A stretch of 64,000 nt of DNA from Falsiroseomonas oleicola (GTDB lineage Bacteria; Pseudomonadota; Alphaproteobacteria; Acetobacterales; Acetobacteraceae). The translations under genes were made by a program, and so were the position numbers. The notes under the pieces were generated by a model, which was not told the origin of the DNA, did not search any database, and saw only the letters and a list, made by a program, of their open reading frames with translations. Location: contig NZ_JAERQM010000001.1 of NCBI RefSeq assembly GCF_019029495.1, positions 558,001 to 622,000 of the forward strand. The letters run 5' to 3'. Each line of letters starts with the position of its first letter. Positions within the stretch are counted from its first letter, which is position 1. Positions 53,840-62,613 of the stretch are shown in pieces.

Positions 53840-55144
53840 ATGACAGGGCGGCGGATGCACCTGGTCGCCTATCTGAAGACCGGGCCGACCGCGAACCATC
53901 CGGGCGCGTGGCGACACCCCGAATCAGACCTGCACGACATCCTCGCGCCCGAACGCTACGAGCATATCGCGCGCGTGCTGGAAGCCGCCTGCTTCGATGC
54001 CTGCTTCTTCGCCGACACCTTCGGCCTGCCCGACATCCATGGCGGCAATTTCGACGCCTATCTGCGCAAGGGCGGGCAGATCAGCTACCTCGACCCGATG
54101 ACGGTCCTGCCGGTGATGGGCCGGGTCACGCGGCATCTCGGCCTCGGTGCCACGCTGTCCACCACCTTCCAGCACCCCTACCACCTGGCCCGCAGCCTGG
54201 CCTCGCTCGACATCCTGACCGGCGGGCGCGCGGCCTGGAATGTCGTGACCTCCGCCACCGACCTGGAGGCGCGCAACTTCGGCATGGAGAGCATCCCGCC
54301 GAAGGAGCAGCGCTACGACCGCGCGGATGAGGTGCTGGAAGCCTGCGACGCGCTTTGGAACTGCTGGGACCCGGACCCTTTCGTCATGGACCGGGAGAAG
54401 GGCGTCTTCATCGACCCCGCCAAGGTGCGCTACGCCGATTTCAAGGGCCGCTGGGTCAGCACCCGTGGCCCGCTGAGCCTGCCGCGCATGCCGCAGGGCC
54501 GGCCGGTGCTGCTCCAGGCCGGGGCCTCCGATCGCGGTCGGGATTTCGCCGCGCGCTGGGCGGAGGCGGTGTTCTGCACGCCGCACAGCCAGGCCGATGC
54601 GCTGGCCTTCCGCGACGACATCCGGGCGCGGATGGCGAACCACGACCGCGCGCCGGACGGCTGCAAGGTGCTGCCCGGCTGCGCCATGGTGCTGGGCGAG
54701 ACGATGGCGATCGCGTGGGAGAAGGCCGCCTACCTGCAATCGCTGATCGAGCCGGAGGCGCAGACCATGCTGCATTCCGCGCTGCTCGGCGCCGACCTGT
54801 CGCAACACCGGACGGCGGAGGCGGTGGCGGCGGCGCAGGGCCACCAGGGCATCACCGGATCGCAGGACCGCGTGCTGCAACTGATGCAGAAGGAAAAGAT
54901 CAGCTTCGCCGAGGCCGCCGCGCGACCGCGCAACCTGCTGGTCGGCACCGCGCAGAGCATCGCCGATGAGATGGAGGCCTGGTTCACCGCCGGCGCCTGC
55001 GACGGCTTCGTCATCTTCCCCACGGTCTTCCCGCGCATGTTCGAGGATGTCTGCCGCCTGGTGGTGCCCGAACTGCAACGCCGGGGCCTGTTCCGCGGCG
55101 CCTATGCCGGGCGCACCCTGCGCGAGAACCTGGCCGCGGCCTGA
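53840..55144 (+). CDS. FMN-dependent monooxygenase, NtaA/SnaA/DszA type (first copy)
   Basis: 434-residue luciferase-like flavin monooxygenase. It opens MHLVAYLKTGPTANHPGAWR and shows the family segments FFADTFGLPDIHGG, LGLGATLSTTFQHPYHLARS and DILTGGRAAWNVVTS. The late RPVLLQAGASDRGRDFAARW lines the flavin site. Such enzymes use FMNH2 from a separate reductase to oxidise chelators, sulfur heterocycles or related compounds. No reductase gene is adjacent. ATG 53840 is used; ATG 53855 is possible. A paralogue follows 31 bp later. Confidence 0.87.
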   Translation: MTGRRMHLVAYLKTGPTANHPGAWRHPESDLHDILAPERYEHIARVLEAACFDACFFADTFGLPDIHGGNFDAYLRKGGQISYLDPMTVLPVMGRVTRHLGLGATLSTTFQHPYHLARSLASLDILTGGRAAWNVVTSATDLEARNFGMESIPPKEQRYDRADEVLEACDALWNCWDPDPFVMDREKGVFIDPAKVRYADFKGRWVSTRGPLSLPRMPQGRPVLLQAGASDRGRDFAARWAEAVFCTPHSQADALAFRDDIRARMANHDRAPDGCKVLPGCAMVLGETMAIAWEKAAYLQSLIEPEAQTMLHSALLGADLSQHRTAEAVAAAQGHQGITGSQDRVLQLMQKEKISFAEAAARPRNLLVGTAQSIADEMEAWFTAGACDGFVIFPTVFPRMFEDVCRLVVPELQRRGLFRGAYAGRTLRENLAAA

Positions 55145-55175
55145 CCCCTTCCCTTCACAGACGAGACCCCTTGCC

Positions 55176-56492
55176 ATGACGCGACCGTTCCACCTCGGCT
55201 GGTTCCTCCAGGGCTCCTCCGTCCAGGCCTGGGGTGAGCCCTGGACCGGCGCGATCGGCCGCGACTGGATGGTGCCGGACCTGTTCTGCGACATCGCCCG
55301 CGCGCTGGAACGCGCCTGCTTCGACTATGTGCTGATCGAGGACAGCTCCTATGTCGGGGAAAGCTATGGCGGATCGCGGGAGATCTACCTGGCCAATGGC
55401 CTGTCCGTGCCGCGCCAGGACCCCAGCGTGGTGGCCACGCTGCTGGCCGCCGCGACGAAGCGCATCGGCATCGTGCCGACGCTGTCCACCTTCGCCTATC
55501 CGCCCTATCTGCTGGCGCGGCTGGTGGCCACGCTGGACCAGGTTTCCTCCGGCCGCATCGGCTGGAACATGGTGACCGGCAGCAGCGATTTCGCCGCCAT
55601 GAACTACGGCATGCCGGGGATGCCCGAACATGACCTGCGCTACGACATGGCCGATGAATACATGGCCGCCGTCAATGCGCTGTGGGACAGCTGGGAGCCG
55701 GGCGCGATCCTGGCCGATACCGCCAGCGGCGTGCTGGTGGACCACACGAAGGTCCATGCGGCGAACTTCGAGGGGCAGTGGTTCAAGACGCGCGGCCCGC
55801 TGAATTCCGGACCCTGCCTCCAGGGCCGCCCCGTCATCGCCCAGGCCGGCGGCAGCCCGCGCGGCAAGCGCTTCGCGGCGCTGCATGCGGATACGGTGGT
55901 GGCCGGCGTGAAGGGGGCGGCCGCCATGAAGTCCTATCGTGACGATGTGCGCGCCCATGCCGTGGCGCAGGGCCGCAACCCCGACCATGTGAAGATCCTG
56001 TTCCTGGTCTCCCCCACGCTCGGCGAGACGATGGAGGAAGCGCAGCTTCGCCGCAGCCAGCGCAAGGCGCGGGCGGAGGCGCAGGTGCCGCTGATGCTGG
56101 CGCATTTCGGCAAGATCACGAATATCGACTTCGGCCGCTACGACCTGGACACGCCGGTGAACCAGCTGGAGCTGCACACCAATGGCCACCAGCAATCCCT
56201 TGATGAGTTCAAGCGCGTCGCCGGCAAGCGCAGCCTGCGGGAGGCGATGCTGGCCTATCGCGGCAATGCCGGATCGGTGGAGCTGACCGGCACGCCGGAT
56301 GCGGTGGCATCCCAGATGGCGGAGGCGATGCAGGAAGCCGGCGGCGATGGCTTCCTGCTCTCCCTCGGCGATGTCAGCCGGCGCAGCGTGGCGGAGATCG
56401 CCGATGGGCTGGTGCCGGCCCTGCAGGCGCGCGGCCTGGTGCGCCGCGCCTATGCGCATGAACAGTTCCGCGACAACCTGCTGGAGTTCTGA
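55176..56492 (+). CDS. FMN-dependent monooxygenase, NtaA/SnaA/DszA type (second copy)
   Basis: 438 residues, distantly similar to its neighbour. Shared marks are FDYVLIEDSSYVGESYGG, RIGIVPTLSTFAYPPYLLAR, GRIGWNMVTGSSDFAAMNYG and RPVIAQAGGSPRGKRFAAL. The amino end (FHLGWFLQGSSVQAWGEPW) differs from the first copy and suggests a different substrate. ATG 55176 follows the first gene by 31 bp, so the two are probably one transcript. It is convergent with the CitE-type gene, 12 bp apart. Confidence 0.87.
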   Translation: MTRPFHLGWFLQGSSVQAWGEPWTGAIGRDWMVPDLFCDIARALERACFDYVLIEDSSYVGESYGGSREIYLANGLSVPRQDPSVVATLLAAATKRIGIVPTLSTFAYPPYLLARLVATLDQVSSGRIGWNMVTGSSDFAAMNYGMPGMPEHDLRYDMADEYMAAVNALWDSWEPGAILADTASGVLVDHTKVHAANFEGQWFKTRGPLNSGPCLQGRPVIAQAGGSPRGKRFAALHADTVVAGVKGAAAMKSYRDDVRAHAVAQGRNPDHVKILFLVSPTLGETMEEAQLRRSQRKARAEAQVPLMLAHFGKITNIDFGRYDLDTPVNQLELHTNGHQQSLDEFKRVAGKRSLREAMLAYRGNAGSVELTGTPDAVASQMAEAMQEAGGDGFLLSLGDVSRRSVAEIADGLVPALQARGLVRRAYAHEQFRDNLLEF

Positions 56493-56504
56493 AGGGGCGC
56501 GCCT

Positions 56505-57368
56505 TCAGCGCGCCGCGGCCAGGATGCGCCGGGCGCGACGCAGGATGGGCTCATCCACCATGCGCCCATCCACCTCGAAGGAGCCGCGCCCCTCCGCCTC
56601 CGCCGCCTCGGCCGCCGCGATCTGGCGGCGGGCGAGATCCAGCTCCTTCTCGCTGGGTGCGAAGCCCTCGTTGAGGATCGGGATCACCGCCGGGTGGATG
56701 CAGCTTCCGCCCGTGAAGCCGGCGCGGCGGGACCGCGCGACGGTGTCGCGCAGCTTCTCCAGGTCGCGGAAATCCGCGATGGAGCCCAGCGTGCCCATCG
56801 CCGCCACCCCCGCCTGCGCGGCGGCCACGGCCATGCGGCGCTTGATCGCCACCATCACCTCGTCGTCGGAGGTGCAGCCGATCTCGGCCGCCAGATCCTC
56901 CGCCCCCACCAGCAAGGCGGTGACGCGCGGGGAGGCCGCGCCGATCTCCGCCATGCGCTCCACCGCCGCCGCGCTTTCGATCAGCGGCAGCAGCCGGCAG
57001 CGCGGCGTGGCGCCTTCCAGATCATCGAGGATCTCGGCGATCAGGCGGACATGCCCGCCATCCATCGCCTTGGTCACCAGGATGCCATCCGCGCCGCAGG
57101 CGACCGCGGCCTCGATGTCCCGCACCGCCAGGCGCAGCGGGCGGTTGATGCGGACCAGCACGGCGGCGGGGCCGGTGCGGCAGGTGGCCACCGCCTCCGC
57201 CAGCCCCTCCCGCGCCGCCGCCTTCTGCGCCACCGGCACGCTGTCCTCCAGGTCGAGAATGATGGCATCAGCGCCGGAGGCCGGCGCCTTGGCGACGAAG
57301 CGCGGCACATTGGCCGGCACATAGAGCATGGACCGCCAGATGGCGGCGCGGGGGGTCTGGTGCATCAT
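56505..57368 (-). CDS. CitE/HpcH-family acyl-CoA lyase
   Basis: 287-residue TIM-barrel lyase of the citrate-lyase beta/malyl-CoA lyase family. Visible are RSMLYVPANVPRFVAKAP at the start and the metal/substrate acids in DAIILDLEDSVP. RINRP carries the conserved arginine, followed by LPLIESAAAVERMAEI, GAEDLAAEIG and the late GGSCIHPAVIPILNEGF. It probably cleaves a beta-hydroxyacyl-CoA such as citramalyl-CoA. ATG 57368 overlaps the Bug stop by one base; ATG 57365 follows directly. It is the last gene of the Meh-CaiB-Bug-CitE operon. Confidence 0.87.
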   Translation of the reverse strand: MMHQTPRAAIWRSMLYVPANVPRFVAKAPASGADAIILDLEDSVPVAQKAAAREGLAEAVATCRTGPAAVLVRINRPLRLAVRDIEAAVACGADGILVTKAMDGGHVRLIAEILDDLEGATPRCRLLPLIESAAAVERMAEIGAASPRVTALLVGAEDLAAEIGCTSDDEVMVAIKRRMAVAAAQAGVAAMGTLGSIADFRDLEKLRDTVARSRRAGFTGGSCIHPAVIPILNEGFAPSEKELDLARRQIAAAEAAEAEGRGSFEVDGRMVDEPILRRARRILAAAR

Positions 57369-58333
57369 CAGTTCGCCGTGACGCCGGCGGCCCGGATCAG
57401 CTCGCTCCAGCGCGCGACTTCGCGCTGGATCAACTGGCCGAAGGCCTCCGGCGTGGTGGGGGAGGGTTCCGCGCCATCCTGTCGCAGCCGGGCCGAGACC
57501 TCGGGCGTGTTCAGGCTCGCATTGATCTCGGCATTGAGCCGGTTGACGATGGCGGCCGGCGTGCCGGTGGGCGCCGCGATGCCATACCAGGGCACCGCGT
57601 CGAAGCCGGGGGCCACGGTCTCCGCCGCCGTCGGCAGATCCGGCAGGCTCGGCACGCGCTGGCCGCTGGAGACGCCCAGCGCCCGCAGCAGGCCCTGGCG
57701 GGCGAGCGGCATCACCGTGGGCGCGCCGCCCCAGCTCAGATCCACATGCCCCGCCACCAGGTCGTTCAGCGCCGGGCCGAGGCCGCGATAGGGCACATGC
57801 TCCATCTCCAGCTTCGTCTCATGCAGGAAGGCGAGCATCACCGTATGGCCGGCGCTGCCATTGCCCGCCGTGCAGTAGCGCAGCCTGCCCGGATTGGCCT
57901 TCGCATAGTCGAACATGCCGCGCATGTCCTGATAGGGCTGGCGCGGATGCACGACGAGGACGTTGGGCGTGGTGGCGATCATCGCCACCGGCGCGAAATC
58001 CCGCACCGGGCTGTAGGTCAGGTTCGGATACATGGCGACATTCACCGCCAGCGTGCCGATATGGCCGAGCAGCAGCGTGTAGCCATCGGCCGCGGCGCGT
58101 GCGACCGCCTCCGACCCGATGGTGCCGCCGGCGCCGCCGCGATTTTCCACCACCACGGGCTGGCCGAGGCGGGGCGAGAGCTGGTCGGCCATGGCGCGGC
58201 CGAGCGTGTCATTCGCCGCGCCGGGGGGGAAGGGCACGATCAGGCGGATCGGGCGGCTCGGCCAGGGGGCCTGCGCCAGGGCCGGCGTCGCCAGCGTGCC
58301 GGCGGCGGCCAGCAGAAGGTCACGCCGGTTCAT
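57368..58333 (-). CDS. Bug/TctC-family solute receptor of the CoA-lyase operon
   Basis: 321 residues with a leader ending PALAQ (residue 21). Family signatures are WPSRPIRLIVPFPPGAANDTLGR, ENRGGAGGTIGSEAVARA and EHVPYRGLGPALNDL. It is embedded in the catabolic operon (4-bp overlap with the CaiB gene, 1-bp with CitE), so it most likely captures the acid that the operon activates with CoA. A second Bug protein at 9370 has its own hydro-lyase partners. Confidence 0.92.
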   Translation of the reverse strand: MNRRDLLLAAAGTLATPALAQAPWPSRPIRLIVPFPPGAANDTLGRAMADQLSPRLGQPVVVENRGGAGGTIGSEAVARAAADGYTLLLGHIGTLAVNVAMYPNLTYSPVRDFAPVAMIATTPNVLVVHPRQPYQDMRGMFDYAKANPGRLRYCTAGNGSAGHTVMLAFLHETKLEMEHVPYRGLGPALNDLVAGHVDLSWGGAPTVMPLARQGLLRALGVSSGQRVPSLPDLPTAAETVAPGFDAVPWYGIAAPTGTPAAIVNRLNAEINASLNTPEVSARLRQDGAEPSPTTPEAFGQLIQREVARWSELIRAAGVTAN

Positions 58334-59535
58334 GCCACGATCTCCTTGCCCTGAAGCCGCGCACGATCGGCGGCGTCGTAGCCCAGTTCCGACAGAATGG
58401 CCTCGGCATGTTCGCCCTGGCGCGGTGCCAGTCGCGACTCCGGCAGTCCGGAGCCCGAGAAGCGGTTTGCGTGTCGCAATCCCAGCATGTGTTCCTCCCC
58501 TTCTTCTTGTGTCAGCACCCCTGATCCGCGCAGTTGCGGATCGTCCAGCAGGCTCGCCAGCGTGTGGTAGGGCATGGCGGGCACGTCATGCTGGCGCAGC
58601 AGTTCCACCCATTCGGCGGTGTCGCGTTCCAGCATCACCTCGGCACGCAGCGCGAAATAGTCGGCGACATTGGCCAGCCGCGCGGCGACGTTGCGAAAGC
58701 GCGGATCGTCCTTCAATTCCGGCCGCCCGATGGCGTCGAAGAATCCGCGCGCCTGCGGATCGGTATTGGCGGAGACGCAGATATAGCCGTCCTTCGTCTT
58801 CATCGGCCGCGCATCGGGCGTCATGATGCGCGGGTCGCCGAAGCTGCCCTCGGGGTCGAAGGTGCGCTGGCCGAGATGTTCGGACAGCACGAAGGCCGCC
58901 GCATTCTCGAACATCGGCACCTCGATCGCCTGGCCCTCCCCGGTCGTCGCGCGCGCCACCAGCGCGGCGCAGATGGATTGCGCGGCGATGATGCCGACGA
59001 TGTGGTCCGTGAGGACGAACGGGGCGAAACGCGGCTCGCCGATCACCGCCTCCAGGCAGGCGGCGACGCCGGACAGGCCCTGTATGATGGTGTCGTAGGC
59101 CGGCGCGCCGTCATAGGGGCCGCCGCTGGAAAAGCCCGCGATGGTGCAATGCACCAGGCGGGGGTTCAGCGCCGACAGCACCTCCCAGGTCAGGCCCAGC
59201 GAGGCCAAAGCGCGCGGCCGCATGTTGCTGACGAAGACATCGCTGGTGGCGGCCAGGCGGCGGATCACCTCCTGCCCCTCCGGCGCCTTCAGGTCGAGCA
59301 CGATGGACCGCTTGTTGCGGTTGAAATGCATGAACTTGGGCGACATGCCGGGCGCGCCGGGCGGCGCCTTGCCACCGAGCCGCCGCATCAGGTCGCCCTC
59401 CGGCGGCTCCACCTTGATGACCTCGGCGCCCTGCACGGCGAGCAGCAGCGTCGAGGTTGGGCCAACGATCACGCCGGTGCAGTCCAGAACGCGAATGCCC
59501 GCCAGCGGGCCGCGCTTCGCCGGGGCGTCGCTCAC
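58330..59535 (-). CDS. CaiB/BaiF-family (class III) CoA-transferase
   Basis: 401 residues. The family opening LAGIRVLDCTGVIVGP and VIKVEPPEGDLMRRLGG is present, followed by NRNKRSIVLDLKAPEG. The catalytic aspartate is in GAPAYDTIIQGLSG (about residue 165). It moves CoA between carboxylic acids. The start is GTG 59535, overlapping the upstream stop by 4 bp; the stop overlaps the Bug start in the same way. In the context of a MaoC-type hydratase and a CitE lyase it probably makes the CoA ester of an unsaturated C5 dicarboxylate. Confidence 0.9.
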   Translation of the reverse strand: MSDAPAKRGPLAGIRVLDCTGVIVGPTSTLLLAVQGAEVIKVEPPEGDLMRRLGGKAPPGAPGMSPKFMHFNRNKRSIVLDLKAPEGQEVIRRLAATSDVFVSNMRPRALASLGLTWEVLSALNPRLVHCTIAGFSSGGPYDGAPAYDTIIQGLSGVAACLEAVIGEPRFAPFVLTDHIVGIIAAQSICAALVARATTGEGQAIEVPMFENAAAFVLSEHLGQRTFDPEGSFGDPRIMTPDARPMKTKDGYICVSANTDPQARGFFDAIGRPELKDDPRFRNVAARLANVADYFALRAEVMLERDTAEWVELLRQHDVPAMPYHTLASLLDDPQLRGSGVLTQEEGEEHMLGLRHANRFSGSGLPESRLAPRQGEHAEAILSELGYDAADRARLQGKEIVA

Positions 59536-60416
59536 ACCATCTCGCCCGGTTCGGCGGCCGCTTCGGCCTGGGCGACGATCTTGCCCTGCTCGTTCACCGC
59601 CCAGAGCGAAAGGCTGCCATCCGCCGCACGGCTGCAGCGCAACTCGCCCTCACGGCCGACGAAGAAGGGATTCACATTGCGCACGGAGAAGCGGCCCAGC
59701 TTGCCGTCGGGCAGGTTCCGCCGCGCCATCTCATGCAGATACAGCGCATGCAGCCCGCCATTCACGACGAGGCCGGGATAGCCCTCCTCCTGCGTCGTAT
59801 AGGGCTGGTCGTAATGGATGCGGTGGCCGTTATAGGTCAGCGCGGAATAGCGGAACAGCGTGACCGTCTGCGGCGCATAGACCTGGCTGTCATCGGCCGG
59901 CGGCAGTTCCACCTTCGCCTCCGCCTTGGGTGGCGCGCCGGCGCCGGGCTTGGCTTCCTCCCGGTACACGATGTCATGCGCCTCGGTCAGCACCGGCTTG
60001 CCGTCCATCTCCACCACATGGTCGACACGGACAAAGATCATCTGGCCGGTGCGGCCGGTCTTCGGCGTGATGGAGGCGATGGTGGAGGTGCGGCGGATTT
60101 CCGCGCCGATGGTGACCGGCGCCAGGTAGCGCAGGCGACGGCCGGCGAACATGCGGCGCGGCAGCGGCACTGGCGGCAGGAAGTCGCCCTTGCGGGGGTG
60201 GCCATCCGGGCCGAGCTGGGACTGCCGCGCGACCGGGGCGAAGAACACCGAATGCCACCCCTCCGGCAGCGCGTCGCCACGGCGATAGCTCAGCGGGTCG
60301 AGGTCGAGCAGGGCGGCCAGGCGGCGGACGATGGGCAGCGCCACCTCATCCTCCAGCACTTCCTGGCGGCCGATCCAACCGGCCATGGCGCTGGTGTCGA
60401 CATGCGTATCGGGCAT
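59532..60416 (-). CDS. Double hot-dog MaoC-type enoyl-CoA hydratase (mesaconyl-C4-CoA hydratase-like)
   Basis: 294 residues: an N-terminal FAS1-like/MaoC_N hot-dog half (about 1-150) and a C-terminal half with the hydratase motif. The latter is in YNGHRIHYDQPYTTQEEGYPG, which provides the Asp/His pair. LPPVPLPRRMFAGRRLRYLAPV is typical of Meh-like proteins that act on mesaconyl-C4-CoA and of related itaconyl-CoA hydratases. ATG 60416 has GGAGG 7 nt upstream. It is the first gene of the operon, facing a LysR gene across a perfect T-N11-A palindrome. Confidence 0.85.
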   Translation of the reverse strand: MPDTHVDTSAMAGWIGRQEVLEDEVALPIVRRLAALLDLDPLSYRRGDALPEGWHSVFFAPVARQSQLGPDGHPRKGDFLPPVPLPRRMFAGRRLRYLAPVTIGAEIRRTSTIASITPKTGRTGQMIFVRVDHVVEMDGKPVLTEAHDIVYREEAKPGAGAPPKAEAKVELPPADDSQVYAPQTVTLFRYSALTYNGHRIHYDQPYTTQEEGYPGLVVNGGLHALYLHEMARRNLPDGKLGRFSVRNVNPFFVGREGELRCSRAADGSLSLWAVNEQGKIVAQAEAAAEPGEMV

Positions 60417-60483
60417 CTTGTTTCCTCCAGCCCCGACTCTCGCCCCGCCAGCGCGCCACGTCCAATGCAATATGGTGACCACG

Positions 60484-60502
60484 TGATGCGTCTGGTGCAT
60501 CA
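60484..60502. promoter_or_regulatory. LysR-type operator between the catabolic operon and lysR
   Basis: TGATGCGTCTGGTGCATCA is a palindrome with perfect 6-bp arms (TGATGC/GCATCA) around a 7-bp centre and contains T-N11-A. It ends 8 bp before the lysR ATG and 68 bp from the start of the divergent operon, a normal site for autorepression and activation of the operon. Confidence 0.72.
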
Positions 60503-60510
60503 TCCCGGCC

Positions 60511-61461
60511 ATGTATCTGGACCTGCCCGGGCTGGAAGCCTTCATCGCCGTGGCGGAGCTCGGCTCCTTCCGCCATGCCGCCAGCCGCCTCGGCCTCAGC
60601 CAGCCCGCCCTCACCCGCCGCCTGCAGCGGCTGGAGGCGGTGACGGGGGCGGAGCTGCTGGACCGCCGTGCCCAGCCGATCCGCCTGACTGCCGCCGGCA
60701 CCTCCCTGCTGCCCGAGGCGCAGGAGGCGATCGCCAGGCTGCGGGAGGCGATTCGCCGCGCGGTGGACCCGGACCAGGGCCAGCGCATTGAAATCGGCTG
60801 CCTGCCGACCCTGGCGCTGCGCCATCTCGGCCCGCTGCTGGCCGCCCATGGCGCGCGCTGGCCGCAGTCGGAGGTCGTGGTGCATGAAAGCTCCGCCACC
60901 GAAATCCGCACCATGCTGGAGCAGAACCGTATCGACTTCGCCCTGGCCGCGATCGGCGCGGAGCGCTGGAATGTGGAGCGCGTGCCGCTGTTCGAGGAAC
61001 CCTTCTTCCTGGTGCTGCCGAAGGACCACCGGCTGGCGGAGCGCGGCGCCGTCGCCTGGGCGGAGCTGCGGGACGAGAAGATGGTCTCCACCCATGCCAT
61101 CAGCGAGAATCGCCGCCTGGTCGATGCCGCGCTGGACCAGGCGCGGGTGCACACCACCTGGCGGGTGGAGGTGCGGCACCTGGCCACTGCGCTCGCCATG
61201 GTCGCCGCCGGCTGCGGCATCATCGCTTTGCCCGCCTCCGCCCTGCCGGAGCCGATGCCGCCCAACCTCACCACGCTGCGCCTGCTGCGCCCGGCGCTGA
61301 CGCGGCGGGTCGGCCTGCTGAGCCCCCGCGCGCGGCAGCTTTCGCCCGCGGCGCGCAGCCTGATGACGGAGATCGTGGCGCGGCTGGGCGGCGAAAGCGC
61401 GGCGGCCAGGCCTTCCCGCGCCGGGCGCGGGGCTTTACGGGTCGCCGCGCCGCGGGGATGA
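60511..61461 (+). CDS. LysR-family regulator of the CoA-lyase operon
   Basis: 316 residues. The helix-turn-helix is at 1-65 (DLPGLEAFIAVAELGSFRHAA, LSQPALTRRLQRLEAVTGAE, RRAQPIRLTAAGTSLL). The effector domain includes GAERWNVERVPLFEEPFFLV. It is divergent from the Meh-CaiB-Bug-CitE operon with a palindromic box in between, and its stop shares bases with an in-frame ATG of the next gene, so the aldolase-like gene may be cotranscribed. Confidence 0.92.
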   Translation: MYLDLPGLEAFIAVAELGSFRHAASRLGLSQPALTRRLQRLEAVTGAELLDRRAQPIRLTAAGTSLLPEAQEAIARLREAIRRAVDPDQGQRIEIGCLPTLALRHLGPLLAAHGARWPQSEVVVHESSATEIRTMLEQNRIDFALAAIGAERWNVERVPLFEEPFFLVLPKDHRLAERGAVAWAELRDEKMVSTHAISENRRLVDAALDQARVHTTWRVEVRHLATALAMVAAGCGIIALPASALPEPMPPNLTTLRLLRPALTRRVGLLSPRARQLSPAARSLMTEIVARLGGESAAARPSRAGRGALRVAAPRG

Positions 61462-61490
61462 TCCGCGCCTTCTCGGAGGATAACCGGTCC

Positions 61491-62435
61491 ATGCCACTCG
61501 ATGTCACCGCCAAGGGCGTCTACGTCATCGCGCCCACGCCCTTCCATCCGGATGGGCGGCTGGATGAGCCGAGCCTGGACCGGATGACCGATTTCTACCT
61601 CGGCACCGCGGGCGCCGATGGCATGACCATCCTCGGCGTGATGGGTGAGGCGCCGAAGCTCGATGGCGCGGAATCCCTCGCCGTCAGCCGCCGCATCATC
61701 AGCCGCGCCGGCAAGGCCGGCATCATCGTCGGCGTCACCGCGCCGGGCTTCGCCGCGATGCGCGCCCTGGCGCGCGGCGTGATGGAGGCCGGCGCCGCCG
61801 GGGTGATGATCGCGCCACCGAACCATCTGCGGAACGACGATGCCGTGGTGGCCTATTTCCACCAGGCGGTGGAGGCGATCGGCAGCGACATCCCCTGGGT
61901 GCTGCAGGACTATCCGCAGCTGTTCCAGGTGCAGATGACGCCCACGGTGATCCGCCGCATCGTCATGGACCTGCCCTCCTGCGTCATGCTGAAGCATGAG
62001 GACTGGCCGGGGCTGGAGAAGATCACCGCGCTGCGCCGCTTCCAGGCGGAAGGCTCGATGCGGCCGCTGAGCATCCTCTGCGGCAATGGCGGCATCTTCC
62101 TGGATTTCGAAATGGCGCGCGGCGCCGATGGCGCCATGACCGGCTATGCCTTCCCCGACATGCTGGTGGACATCGTGCGCCTGTCCCGGGAAGGGAAGCG
62201 CGACGCGGCGCAGGACCTGTTCGACGCGCATCTGCCGATGATCCGCTACGAGTTGCAGCCGGGCGTCGGCCTCGCCGTGCGGAAATACGTGCTGATGCGC
62301 CGCGGCATCATCGCCTCCGACGCGCAGCGCCGCCCCGGCGCGGCGATGTCGGCGACCGCGCGGGATGAGGTGGAGTATCTGCTGTCCCGGCTCGGCCGGC
62401 ACGATGCGCGGGCGAAGTTGCCCGCGCTGGGCTGA
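61491..62435 (+). CDS. DapA/NanA-superfamily class I aldolase or dehydratase
   Basis: 314 residues of the dihydrodipicolinate synthase superfamily. It opens TAKGVYVIAPTPFHPDGRLD. The usual GTTGE segment reads GVMGEAPKLD, the tyrosine is in VLQDYPQ and the Schiff-base lysine is in SCVMLKHEDWPG. The early specificity loop and the lysine context differ from true DapA, so a sugar-acid or keto-acid lyase is more likely. ATG 61491 matches the family start and has GGAGGA upstream; ATG 61458 overlaps the lysR stop (ATGA) and is a real alternative. Confidence 0.82.
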   Translation: MPLDVTAKGVYVIAPTPFHPDGRLDEPSLDRMTDFYLGTAGADGMTILGVMGEAPKLDGAESLAVSRRIISRAGKAGIIVGVTAPGFAAMRALARGVMEAGAAGVMIAPPNHLRNDDAVVAYFHQAVEAIGSDIPWVLQDYPQLFQVQMTPTVIRRIVMDLPSCVMLKHEDWPGLEKITALRRFQAEGSMRPLSILCGNGGIFLDFEMARGADGAMTGYAFPDMLVDIVRLSREGKRDAAQDLFDAHLPMIRYELQPGVGLAVRKYVLMRRGIIASDAQRRPGAAMSATARDEVEYLLSRLGRHDARAKLPALG

Positions 62436-62443
62436 TTGCATGC

Positions 62444-62597
62444 GGACCGGTCTCCTGACCGGTCCGAGCGTCCCGGTCGGGGCACTGCCCCGACGCGCCG
62501 CCGCTTATGCGTCACGCCGCAGGCGTGCCTTCGGCACGACGAAGCCAAGCGGCCGGAGGCCGCGCCCGTCACGCCTCTGGCGTGCCTGCGGCACGAC
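62444..62597. repeat. Cluster of intergenic hairpins between convergent genes
   Basis: At least four stems in 154 bp. GGACCGGTC/GACCGGTCC (62444-62465) and GTCGGGGC/GCCCCGAC (62476-62494) are perfect. Two copies of an approximately 30-bp unit of nested palindromes follow (62511-62540 and 62568-62597, sharing GTCACGCC, GGCGTGCC and GGCACGAC), with GCGGCC/GGCCGC between them. The layout resembles clustered REP elements. Confidence 0.65.
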
Positions 62598-62613
62598 TGA
62601 GGGTTGTGAAAGC

